From: Mucilaginibacter daejeonensis
GTDB taxonomy: Bacteria; Bacteroidota; Bacteroidia; Sphingobacteriales; Sphingobacteriaceae
NCBI RefSeq assembly: GCF_020783335.1
Contig: NZ_CP086068.1
Coordinates: 3,162,001 to 3,226,000 of the forward strand
Length of the DNA: 64,000 bases
Direction of reading: 5' to 3'
Below are positions 44,006 through 51,803 of this stretch, piece after piece. Below the pieces are notes generated by a model. It was given only the letters and a program-made list of their open reading frames with translations, ran no database searches and was not told the DNA's origin. Each line of letters starts with the position of its first letter. The first letter of the stretch is position 1. The position numbers and the translations under genes are program-made.

Positions 44006-44710
44006 TCAGCAATTCCCGCCGTCTATGTCGCAGCTATTCTCACCTTCAATGATCTCGAGCCCTTGCGGATTCTTGGCCCACTCTGCATGAGCGGTCTTGA
44101 GCGTATTCAAAAATACCTCAGTAGCCTGTGCGCCTGACACGGCATAACGATCGTTCATGACAAAGAAAGGCACGCCACGTATGTTCAGCACCTGCGCTTC
44201 GTAAATATCTCGGTGCACATCGCCTGCATAGGCATCGCTGTCAAGTGCATGGCGTAACTCATCGCTGTTCAGACCGATCTCTGTTCCCAGCTCAACAAGC
44301 GTTTCTTTATCATCAATGTTCTTACCATCGGTAAAGTAGGCTCTGAATAGGGCTTCTTCGGCAGCGTCGCCAGCGTGGTGCTGCTTGGCAAAATGCGTGA
44401 AACGATGGGCATCGAAACTATTGGCTACCACGGCTTTGTCCAGGTGATAGGTCAACCCTACCTGTGCGGCCATATCTGTCACCTTGCCGTTGAGTTGTTG
44501 GGCATAGTCAACGGTCCAGCCCTTGGCATCGGCCAGGTACTGATCAATGCTGATGCTGGTATTGGTCTCCAGGTCGGGGTTCAATTGAAAGCTTTTCCAC
44601 TCCACCTCAATATCTTTGGCGTTATCGAACACCGACAACGCTTCCTCGAACCTACGTTTACCTATATAACAGAACGGACACATCACGTCCGACCATATTT
44701 GTACTTTCAT
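44006..44710 (-). CDS. DsbA-family oxidoreductase, FrnE type
   Basis: A 234-residue cytoplasmic thioredoxin-fold protein with the active site CPFC (residues 11-14) directly after the first strand (VQIWSDVMCPFCYIGK), a helical insertion and the cis-Pro region RGVPFFVMND. FrnE proteins act as disulfide isomerases or in stress protection. A second Cys pair sits at the extreme C-terminus (SCDIDGGNC), where it could exchange with the active site or bind a metal. No signal peptide. Exact promoter box at 44728-44735. Confidence 0.92.
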   Translation of the reverse strand: MKVQIWSDVMCPFCYIGKRRFEEALSVFDNAKDIEVEWKSFQLNPDLETNTSISIDQYLADAKGWTVDYAQQLNGKVTDMAAQVGLTYHLDKAVVANSFDAHRFTHFAKQHHAGDAAEEALFRAYFTDGKNIDDKETLVELGTEIGLNSDELRHALDSDAYAGDVHRDIYEAQVLNIRGVPFFVMNDRYAVSGAQATEVFLNTLKTAHAEWAKNPQGLEIIEGENSCDIDGGNC

Positions 44711-44727
44711 GAGCTATTAGTTTTGAA

Positions 44728-44735
44728 CAAATATA
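44728..44735 (-). promoter_or_regulatory. -7 promoter box of the FrnE-type gene
   Basis: Minus-strand TATATTTG, an exact TAnnTTTG box, 17 bases before the ATG at 44710. A TTG lies upstream but at a shorter spacing than usual. Confidence 0.5.
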
Positions 44736-44792
44736 GATCGCACCGCTTCAACCTGTTATGCATCAGGCAAGCTATTGCACAGTTATGACAGC

Positions 44793-45707
44793 TTACTTTT
44801 TGGGTACTGCGTAATGATAGATCGGCTGTTTATTCCCTTCACTCACGGTGAAATAGCTGCGGCCATTTTCGGCAAAGCCCACGGCCTCACCCAGGCGCTC
44901 CTGCTCGTATGACGGTTGCTGAGGTTTGCGCTGAAGGGTTTGCCAAACCGGCTCGTTGCCCTTACGTCTCCAGTAATAAATTCGGCTGTAACTTTTAAGC
45001 ACTACCTGGCTACCATCTTTAGAGATATCGCCGCTAACGATCCACTTGAAGGGCTGCAACCCGCGGAAGTGCAACTCACCTCGTTTGGTAAGGGTCACGG
45101 TGTCCTTGTTGTTAAATGCCAAGGATGCCGTGTAAACGCCTACCGACTTATGTCGCTTGGTCACGATGTAGATCAGCTTCTCTATCGGGTCTATCATCAG
45201 CGTCTCCGCATCTTTAGGGCCATCTGGGTATTTGACAAATAGCGTACTGCTATGCAGTTGTATCCGTGTAGATGCAGACGCAGGGATATCCGGCTCTGCC
45301 ATTCGGTAAATGTTGACAAAGGGGTAAGTGCCGCCGTTGTCACCAATGTCGCCTATATAAACATAGCTCTTCTGCGGGTCAGGGCCCGGGCCAACGGCTA
45401 TATCCTCGCAGTCGCGCACCCCGAAAGGGCCAGGAGTTTCGGTCGTATAATTAAAAACACCCAGCAGTTTGCCAGACGGCGTGATGGCGAAAAAGCGGCT
45501 GCTGTCACTACTATCATTGTGCACATAAAAAACGTCTGGGTGTACAAATGAGGCAGCGATGCCAGACGTCTCATCGTTCAGTTCACTCTCCAAATGTCCG
45601 GCCACATAGTTCCTGTCGTCACGCTTGTTTTGGGCGTAGGCGGCAAGCTCCAGTATAAAGATGAAGAATGGCCACAGAAAGCCTTTTGTTAGCAGTTTTT
45701 TGTGCAT
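44793..45707 (-). CDS. Secreted beta-propeller-like protein of unknown function
   Basis: A 304-residue protein with a signal peptide (about 1-25, ending AYAQ) and a beta-rich body whose repeated short strands and turns suggest a propeller (SGIAASFVHPDVFYVHNDS; FGVRDCEDIAVGPG; SYVYIGDIGDNGG; GDISKDGSQVVLKSYSRIYYW, in part). The Asp/Asn-rich turns could bind calcium. I do not recognise a specific family. It ends shortly after the FrnE promoter region and is likely transcribed alone. Confidence 0.75.
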   Translation of the reverse strand: MHKKLLTKGFLWPFFIFILELAAYAQNKRDDRNYVAGHLESELNDETSGIAASFVHPDVFYVHNDSSDSSRFFAITPSGKLLGVFNYTTETPGPFGVRDCEDIAVGPGPDPQKSYVYIGDIGDNGGTYPFVNIYRMAEPDIPASASTRIQLHSSTLFVKYPDGPKDAETLMIDPIEKLIYIVTKRHKSVGVYTASLAFNNKDTVTLTKRGELHFRGLQPFKWIVSGDISKDGSQVVLKSYSRIYYWRRKGNEPVWQTLQRKPQQPSYEQERLGEAVGFAENGRSYFTVSEGNKQPIYHYAVPKK

Positions 45708-45823
45708 TTATGATAATTAACGGCAAAGTACAATAATTGATATGAATTATTCATTAACTATCTCACCTGATCAACAATTTCGTGCCGATCGTGCAGATAA
45801 CGCATGGTGATATCAAACTCGAA

Positions 45824-45837
45824 CATAAATATTTATG
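45824..45837. promoter_or_regulatory. 14-bp perfect palindrome (possible operator)
   Basis: CATAAATATTTATG is fully self-complementary and lies in the 200-base gap between two divergent genes (starts at 45707 and 45908). Symmetric AT-rich sites like this can bind dimeric regulators; chance cannot be excluded. Confidence 0.3.
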
Positions 45838-45907
45838 CGCTATAACGGCTCCCGACAGAACCTGTTGCGCGGTCGTGTGTTATATAGATATTGATAATGC
45901 CGCTACC

Positions 45908-46105
45908 ATGGAAACCCCTGTAAAACACTATAAGTTCATCAATAGTAGGACAGATAATGTGATCTACTATCATTCGCTTGAAAGTAATTTGAGCCCCGAG
46001 CAGGTCAGGGAAAAGCTGGAGACGCTCAAAGCGCAGGTAGCCCGCAACAACGGCGTTTTTCTGGACACCATTTACTGGGAAGAGATCAAGGAGAACGAGG
46101 ACTAA
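45908..46105 (+). CDS. Small acidic hypothetical protein
   Basis: A 65-residue protein (METPVKHYKFINSRT at the start, TLKAQVARNNGVFLDTIYW near the end), soluble, no signal. I do not recognise it. The ATG at 45908 is preferred to a GTG at 45782, whose extra 42 residues have poor codon use and Cys-rich composition. Divergent from the secreted beta-propeller-like gene; 82 bases before the DUF3810 gene. Confidence 0.6.
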   Translation: METPVKHYKFINSRTDNVIYYHSLESNLSPEQVREKLETLKAQVARNNGVFLDTIYWEEIKENED

Positions 46106-46187
46106 CTGCTCACCTCCCTTACCTCCTTAACGAATAACATTCCACATCATGCTTTGCATAACCATGATCATGGGTTAATTTTATCCC

Positions 46188-47312
46188 ATGCCATTACCTA
46201 TGGGTCGTACCAAACCTTTGATCATTGAACGCCTGTACCTGACCGGTACACTGGCCATGATCATGCTGCTTTTATTCATTGCCGGTGAGTATCCGCTGTT
46301 CATCGAGCGGTATTACAGCAATGGTCTTTACCGTGCCATAAGCGTGGCACTACATTTCACTTTGGGATGGATACCTTTCAGCGTGGGCGATGTATTATAT
46401 ACCGCCATCATCGTCATAGCCCTTTACGCAACCATTTCACTGATCGCCTCTCTATTCAAAAAACGTTTTGCCCGGTCACTCCGCCTGTTCATAAACTTGG
46501 TGATCGGGCTTCAACTGTTCATCATTGCCTTCTATATTTTATGGGGACTTAATTACTCCCGACCACCGGCCTCGCAGCTCTTGAACATTCCCGATAGTAC
46601 ATACACCACCAGTGCACTGATCGGCATGACCTGTACGCTGATCGATAGCGCCAATGCCTGCAGGGCAAGGCTGAATGCCGACGACTTAAGTACGACCAAT
46701 AAGCAGATCTATGATACGGCCGAAGCGGCCATTGAACGATCGGCCGATATCTACCCGCAATTCAGAAGCTATTATCCTGCGGTCAAGTCGTCATTATTCA
46801 CGCCAGTGATCAATTACCTCAGCACGGCCGGTTACTTTACTCCGTTCACCGGTGAGGCACAGGTCAACTACCAAATGCCACTGCATGACCGGCCTGTGAG
46901 TGCCTGCCACGAGATGGCTCATCAAATGGGTTTTGCACGTGAGGATGAAGCAAATTTTGTGGGCTATTTGGCTGGCATACACTCCAATGATCGATCGCTT
47001 CGATATTCGGCCTATTACCTGGCCATGCAAGAATTCATACACCAGGTGAGGCGACGGGATAGTACAGCCAGCAAACAATTCAAAACACACCTTTCCCCTG
47101 CGGTATTGGCGGACCTCAAAGCCGACCGCGCCTATTGGCAACGCTACGACCGGCAGATCAGCAGGTTAAGCGGCATCTTTTACGATAATTTTTTGAAGGT
47201 CAATAAGCAACCCGAAGGCTTACGCACCTACAACCGCATGATCATACTCACCATGGGCTACTATGCGCAAAAGAGAAATGAGAGCGGAAGTATGAGGACA
47301 GAGGACCGATGA
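46188..47312 (+). CDS. DUF3810 family membrane zinc-peptidase-like protein
   Basis: A 374-residue protein with three N-terminal membrane helices (about 18-34, 66-87, 98-116) and a C-terminal domain with the HExxH motif in SACHEMAHQMGFAREDEAN (about 243-247, Glu later), as in DUF3810 proteins. Probably an inner-membrane protease or peptidase-fold protein facing the periplasm; substrate unknown. ATG 46188 used, 46200 is an alternative. TAATTTTA (near -7 box) lies just upstream. The last residues (SGSMRTEDR) look like readthrough sequence. Confidence 0.88.
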   Translation: MPLPMGRTKPLIIERLYLTGTLAMIMLLLFIAGEYPLFIERYYSNGLYRAISVALHFTLGWIPFSVGDVLYTAIIVIALYATISLIASLFKKRFARSLRLFINLVIGLQLFIIAFYILWGLNYSRPPASQLLNIPDSTYTTSALIGMTCTLIDSANACRARLNADDLSTTNKQIYDTAEAAIERSADIYPQFRSYYPAVKSSLFTPVINYLSTAGYFTPFTGEAQVNYQMPLHDRPVSACHEMAHQMGFAREDEANFVGYLAGIHSNDRSLRYSAYYLAMQEFIHQVRRRDSTASKQFKTHLSPAVLADLKADRAYWQRYDRQISRLSGIFYDNFLKVNKQPEGLRTYNRMIILTMGYYAQKRNESGSMRTEDR

Positions 47313-47354
47313 CAGACGGGGATTATCGTCAAGACCATTTTTGGATATTCCTAA

Positions 47355-47999
47355 TCAACTGTTCTTGATCAGGATACTTTCCGCTATGTACGCAACGTCC
47401 TCGCATTTATCAGTGGTACGTTCCAGCGCGCCGTATATTTCGCTGTACTTGATCAGCTGAAAGGTGTCTGTCTCCTCGGCGTTCAACAAGGCAAAGGCTT
47501 TATCATACACCATATCGGCCTCGTGCTCCAGCCGTTTGATCTCGTTACAACTGTTCACAATGGGCTCAGGTATAGTGATGTGCTCCAGAGCGTGCACACA
47601 GCGTTCTAACTCAATGGTAGATCTCACGATAAGGTCACACAGCTGCTTGATCGGCATGGTGATCTCGTTAAGTGAGTATAAGTTGATACGGCGTGCTGCC
47701 GAGTCGATCATATCTGACACGTTGTTAAGCGCAGATGCCAGGGCATACATATCATTACGCTCAAAAGGTGAGATGAGCGCCTTGCCTGACACCGCATATA
47801 CTTCACGCTTTAACTCGGTCGACTGTGCCTTAAGGCGGCTGATCTGCATGAACTCGGTACGCTGATCAGGTAACCACTCGCCACTTATAGCATCTATCAA
47901 CAGCTGGGCCATTTGGGTACAATTGGCCGCAGCCTTGCCAAAAAGATTATAGAATATCTTATCGTTATCAGGCAAAAAACGGGTCAGGATAGATGACAT
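47355..47999 (-). CDS. DUF47/PhoU-like protein, without adjacent phosphate transporter
   Basis: A 214-residue helical protein of the DUF47 (PhoU-like) family: start SSILTRFLPDNDKIFYNLFG, then long helices with acidic metal-binding residues (EIKRLEHEADMVYDKAF; GALERTTDKCEDVAYI). Most DUF47 proteins are encoded next to a PiT phosphate permease and regulate it. No such gene is on either side here. ATG 47999 gives the conserved N-terminus; the frame runs to 48083 but the extra residues are not family-like. Convergent with DUF3810. Confidence 0.88.
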   Translation of the reverse strand: MSSILTRFLPDNDKIFYNLFGKAAANCTQMAQLLIDAISGEWLPDQRTEFMQISRLKAQSTELKREVYAVSGKALISPFERNDMYALASALNNVSDMIDSAARRINLYSLNEITMPIKQLCDLIVRSTIELERCVHALEHITIPEPIVNSCNEIKRLEHEADMVYDKAFALLNAEETDTFQLIKYSEIYGALERTTDKCEDVAYIAESILIKNS

Positions 48000-48101
48000 G
48001 GCGTTATTCAGTTCAATGGTTATGCGGTGTAAGTTACGATGTAAACTCCATATATGATCAACTAATGCGCCGGCAGTGCACAACTATTTTTTAACTGATC
48101 A

Positions 48102-49076
48102 TTAACGCAGCTTTTTGATCACGTAAAGTGCACCGGCGATCACCCCTACCACACCTGCCAGGCGCGCAGCTTTTTTGGAGCTAACCTTTTTAGAGGTATA
48201 ACCGCCTGATATCTGGTTGTGCTGCCGAGTAGGTTCAAAAATACTGCCATTGGTCACCGGAACAGGCTCGGCCCTTTTCAAATAAAATTTCATGAACTTG
48301 GCCGAACCCCAGCGCGTAAGCTTGGGCGATACCCACTGCGCAAAGCGCGCCATGTAAGCGGCACTGCCCAGTGTGACCGAATCTTTAGGTTCCTGCGCCA
48401 GGCAAACCACCGTATCGGCCACCTTGTAAGTAGGCACCACAGGCGGCGCCGGCTTCAACAGCTTACCGGTATAATTAGCCGCATGGCTCGGGCCTGGCGT
48501 ATCTACGAATCCGGGGAACACATCGCAAATATGGATGTGCGGAAAGTCTTGCAGCTCCGCGCGCAAAGCTTCGGAGTATCCTCTTAAACCAAACTTACTG
48601 GCTGTGTACGATGCCGAGTATGGGAATGCCACGAACCCACCTACCGAGTTAAGGTTGATCAGTATGCCGCGTTTTTGCTTGATGAAGTATGGAAGCGCAG
48701 CATGTGCACCATTCATGTAACCGATCAGGTTGGTGTTCACCACCTGGGTATGCACCTCAATGGGTATCGTAGTGAACTCACCCAAGGCGCCTATGCCGGC
48801 AATGTTGACCCATACATCCAGGCTGCCGCCAAATATGCAGGCATCCTTAGCCAGCGTGGCCATGGCGGCGCCATCGGTCACGTCAGTTTGTACGGCTATC
48901 GCTTTACCGCCAAGCCTGTCGCAAAGGTCTACCATCTCATCTAAAACATCTTTTTGGCGTGCGGCCAATACCAGCTTAGCTCCCTGGCGGGCAAATTCTA
49001 ATGCGGTGGCACGGCCTATACCGCTGGTGGCACCTGTTATAACTACGGTCTTTCTACTTAGTGGTGTTGCAGGCAT
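48102..49076 (-). CDS. SDR family oxidoreductase with C-terminal membrane tail
   Basis: A 324-residue classical SDR: TGATSGIG (residues 14-21), Asn-Ala-Gly site written NIAG, Ser in NLNSVGG and catalytic YTASK (about 157-161). After about 250 residues there is an extension ending in a membrane-like helix (AARLAGVVGVIAGALYVIKKLR). This matches bacterial SDRs of the kind annotated as DHRS7B- or YqjQ-like, probably lipid or sterol-type substrates at the membrane; not proven. It lies 103 bases downstream of nothing in particular and has a full active site, unlike the SDR at 14969-15736. Confidence 0.9.
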   Translation of the reverse strand: MPATPLSRKTVVITGATSGIGRATALEFARQGAKLVLAARQKDVLDEMVDLCDRLGGKAIAVQTDVTDGAAMATLAKDACIFGGSLDVWVNIAGIGALGEFTTIPIEVHTQVVNTNLIGYMNGAHAALPYFIKQKRGILINLNSVGGFVAFPYSASYTASKFGLRGYSEALRAELQDFPHIHICDVFPGFVDTPGPSHAANYTGKLLKPAPPVVPTYKVADTVVCLAQEPKDSVTLGSAAYMARFAQWVSPKLTRWGSAKFMKFYLKRAEPVPVTNGSIFEPTRQHNQISGGYTSKKVSSKKAARLAGVVGVIAGALYVIKKLR

Positions 49077-49223
49077 TACTATTGATCGTAAAATGTTCTG
49101 TTATAGGTATCAAAACAACGTGGCTGGGATACAAAAGTTTGGTGATCGGTGCTAATAATGGCGGCAAAGCTAACAACTCGTGGTGTAAAACGTTGTATGA
49201 GGAGCACCTATAACACACTCATC

Positions 49224-49760
49224 ATGATACGCTTTAAAACATCACTGCTTTTCAGCATTTTTCTATTCATTACTTTTCATATAAGCTTTGCACAGGGTCG
49301 CTTTGAGAATCTGAAGATCAACTGGCCGGCCGAATATAAATGGAAGGTAGGCTCGAACCAAAATACCGCACAAGCACAAATGCTTGAATTGATACCGGGT
49401 AACGAAAACATCAATAACTGGAGCATCATTGGCACCATGGTTTGCATGAAGGGCGTGCGCACGGTACCCGTGGCCAGCTTTATGCGCACCACCTACACCA
49501 AACTCAAAACCTCGGCACCTAATGCCACCCTGCGCGTGATCGAGGATGGCAGCAAAGCTCGAACACCATACATCATTTTCAAGATCGAGTCGCCCGCATT
49601 TTTGAACAGTAAGACACCCGAATCACAGTTGTATTATGTGATACAAGGGTCGCAAAGCCTCTTCAACAACTTTGTGGCCGTTAAGCAGGCATACCTCGGT
49701 CCGTTATTTGTCGAGAAATGGGTTAAAGTATTTAAAGGCAGCCAGTTCGTCTACAAATGA
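49224..49760 (+). CDS. Secreted hypothetical protein
   Basis: A 178-residue exported protein: signal peptide (FKTSLLFSIFLFITFHISFA, then QGRF), then an alpha/beta body (NLKINWPAEYKWKVGSNQNT; SQLYYVIQGSQSLFNNFVAV, each in part). I do not recognise the family. ATG 49224 was chosen because it starts a normal signal peptide; ATG 49197 would add nine residues. AAAGTTTG near 49134 is a 7-of-8 box. Divergent from the SDR gene. Confidence 0.7.
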   Translation: MIRFKTSLLFSIFLFITFHISFAQGRFENLKINWPAEYKWKVGSNQNTAQAQMLELIPGNENINNWSIIGTMVCMKGVRTVPVASFMRTTYTKLKTSAPNATLRVIEDGSKARTPYIIFKIESPAFLNSKTPESQLYYVIQGSQSLFNNFVAVKQAYLGPLFVEKWVKVFKGSQFVYK

Positions 49761-50124
49761 TCTCGTAATAAGTCAGCACAGCGATCACGATCTCTTACCT
49801 CAGTCCCAGCCATTGAACTCCGATAATGCGCTGCGACCATTAAAAACAAAGAAAATTTATACAGATCTGTTCAGTATTATCGTTACCATTGCTGAACATC
49901 ATCGCAAGATGAGGCCACACCGATGGGTTTTGAGCTTATCATGATATGATGAATAGCTTTTATCGTCGGCTTATTGTCAATATTATACTGGGAAAATATA
50001 TACATCAAAAAAGTTACACTTTACATAACGTTTACCCGTTTTGATCATTAATTTTGCAGCCAGTTGTTAAATATTTTTCAACAATACTAAAGAGATCATT
50101 TTATTTAGTATTTTGACCTTTGAA
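49761..50124. other. 364-base gap without a gene
   Basis: No supported reading frame, tRNA or strong hairpin. The right half is AT-rich and contains the exact promoter box at 50049-50056 for the next gene; a second near match GACCTTTG lies at 50114-50121. Nothing else was recognised. Confidence 0.6.
50049..50056 (+). promoter_or_regulatory. -7 promoter box of the 136-residue secreted protein gene
   Basis: TAATTTTG, exact TAnnTTTG, 68 bases before the ATG at 50125. No good TTG -33 at the usual distance. Confidence 0.45.
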
Positions 50125-50535
50125 ATGGCCTTACTGCTAAGAATATTTCTGTCGTTCAACATTCTGCTACTGTGCGGAGGCTTCAACAGCTTCTATCCGT
50201 TCAGCAGTGCAGATGCGAGCACGCAGACCACTACGCAGGGTTCCATCAGGCCTGACGGCTACACTTCATCGGCCCATAACGATGTTCGGTTAAAACCGCT
50301 TAGCAAAGGCAAATACCTTCGCAAACTGCTGGCCACTGAATTTGAGGACGATACCGACGAAGTTAGCGCCCAAAAGAAGCATAGCCAAAAGGCTGACCTT
50401 TTAGCCGGTCATTTTTTCTCACAACAAGTATGCTACAGCCCCTATGCGGTAGCCCGTACCTTACGTCCCGGTAAGTTACCTCATATCAATATGCCTGACA
50501 AACTGTATCTGCGTATACAGGTGTTCAGGATCTGA
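50125..50535 (+). CDS. Small secreted hypothetical protein
   Basis: A 136-residue protein with an N-terminal hydrophobic signal (LLLRIFLSFNILLLCGG), a Ser/Thr-rich stretch and a charged middle (EFEDDTDEVSAQKKHSQKA). No known domain. ATG 50125; a TTG at 50113 would add four residues. It lies 166 bases before the efflux operon on the same strand, with no strong terminator between, so a link to the operon is possible but unproven. Confidence 0.6.
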   Translation: MALLLRIFLSFNILLLCGGFNSFYPFSSADASTQTTTQGSIRPDGYTSSAHNDVRLKPLSKGKYLRKLLATEFEDDTDEVSAQKKHSQKADLLAGHFFSQQVCYSPYAVARTLRPGKLPHINMPDKLYLRIQVFRI

Positions 50536-50701
50536 CCTTCTTTTCTTTTTTAGATAAGTGGCCACCGCCGGTGTGCCCTGTCTGCCATTCATTTTTATTT
50601 CCCTTTTCCGGATCACAAAGGTGATCAAGGGCCTTGCGCTTTACACGTTAATTCGCTGTACGCCAAACGCCTATTGACCAAATGTTGAAATTACTATATT
50701 C

Positions 50702-51781
50702 ATGAAAATACAATTCGTGTTCATGGGCTTGTGCGCTGTGTTGTGCCTTGCCAGTTGCGAACAAAAAAAAGAAGAAAAAGAAGAAGAGAGCAAGCTGCTT
50801 GTTACCAGTCCGCTTAAAATGGACACCACCATCGTGAACTCTTACGTGGGCCAGGTGCGGTCGATCCGCCACATTGAGCTGAGAGCACAGGAACGTGGTT
50901 ACTTAGAAAAAAGCTACGTTGACGAAGGCTCCTTCGTTAAAAAAGGCCAGCTGCTTTTCCAGATCATGCCGAAACTGTACAATGCCGAACTGCAAAAGGC
51001 ACAAGCCGAGGTGGACATGGAGCAGATCGAATATCAGAACACCAAGAAACTTCGCGATAGCAACATCGTAGCGCCAAATGAACTGGCCATGGCCAAAGCC
51101 AAACTGAAAAAGGCACAGGCCGAGGTAGCGCTGATGAAGACGCACTTCGGGTTCACGGAGATCAGGGCACCGTTCGATGGTATCATTGACCGCCTGCAGG
51201 TTCGTCCGGGTAGTTTGGTAGATGAAGGCGACCTGCTGACCACACTGGCCGATAACAGCAAGATGTGGGTCTATTATAACGTACCTGAGGCCGAATACCT
51301 GGACTACGAGACCAAGAACCACGACAAAAAGCAACTGGTGACCCTACAAATGGCCAACCACGAAAAATTCGAGTACCCGGGCGTAGTGGAGACCGTTGAA
51401 GCCGACTTTGATAACGAGACCGGTAATATCCCTTTCCGTGCCACCTTCCCTAACCCTAAAGGTCTTCTCCGCTTTGGCGAGACCGGCAACGTCGAGATGG
51501 AAGTGCCATTGAAGGGTGCACTCATCATTCCTCAAAAAGCCACCTTCGAGGTGCTTGAGAAAAAATACGTGTACGTAGTAGATAAGAACGACCGTGTACA
51601 GGCCCGCGAGATCACGCTTGGTGCCGACATGAATGACCTGTACGAGGTTACCGCAGGCCTGCAAGCTACCGACAAGATCCTTGTAGAAGGCTTACGCAAG
51701 GTTAAGAACAACGACAAGATCGCCTATGAGTTCAAGAACATGAAGGCCATCATCCCTACTCTTCGTTTACACGCGGAATAG
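50702..51781 (+). CDS. RND efflux membrane fusion lipoprotein (AcrA/MexA type)
   Basis: A 359-residue periplasmic adaptor of a tripartite drug efflux pump. Lipoprotein signal with LASCEQ (Cys about 19), a short Lys/Glu-rich linker, then the barrel-sandwich hybrid (GQVRSIRHIELRAQERGYLE; DEGSFVKKGQLLFQI), an alpha-hairpin (about 95-145), the second lipoyl half (FTEIRAPFDGIIDRL) and beta-barrel and membrane-proximal domains. First gene of an operon with the RND permease (22 bases later) and an outer-membrane factor. No regulator gene is adjacent. Confidence 0.94.
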   Translation: MKIQFVFMGLCAVLCLASCEQKKEEKEEESKLLVTSPLKMDTTIVNSYVGQVRSIRHIELRAQERGYLEKSYVDEGSFVKKGQLLFQIMPKLYNAELQKAQAEVDMEQIEYQNTKKLRDSNIVAPNELAMAKAKLKKAQAEVALMKTHFGFTEIRAPFDGIIDRLQVRPGSLVDEGDLLTTLADNSKMWVYYNVPEAEYLDYETKNHDKKQLVTLQMANHEKFEYPGVVETVEADFDNETGNIPFRATFPNPKGLLRFGETGNVEMEVPLKGALIIPQKATFEVLEKKYVYVVDKNDRVQAREITLGADMNDLYEVTAGLQATDKILVEGLRKVKNNDKIAYEFKNMKAIIPTLRLHAE

Positions 51782-51803
51782 TTAACACGTCAATTTTTTT
51801 AAG

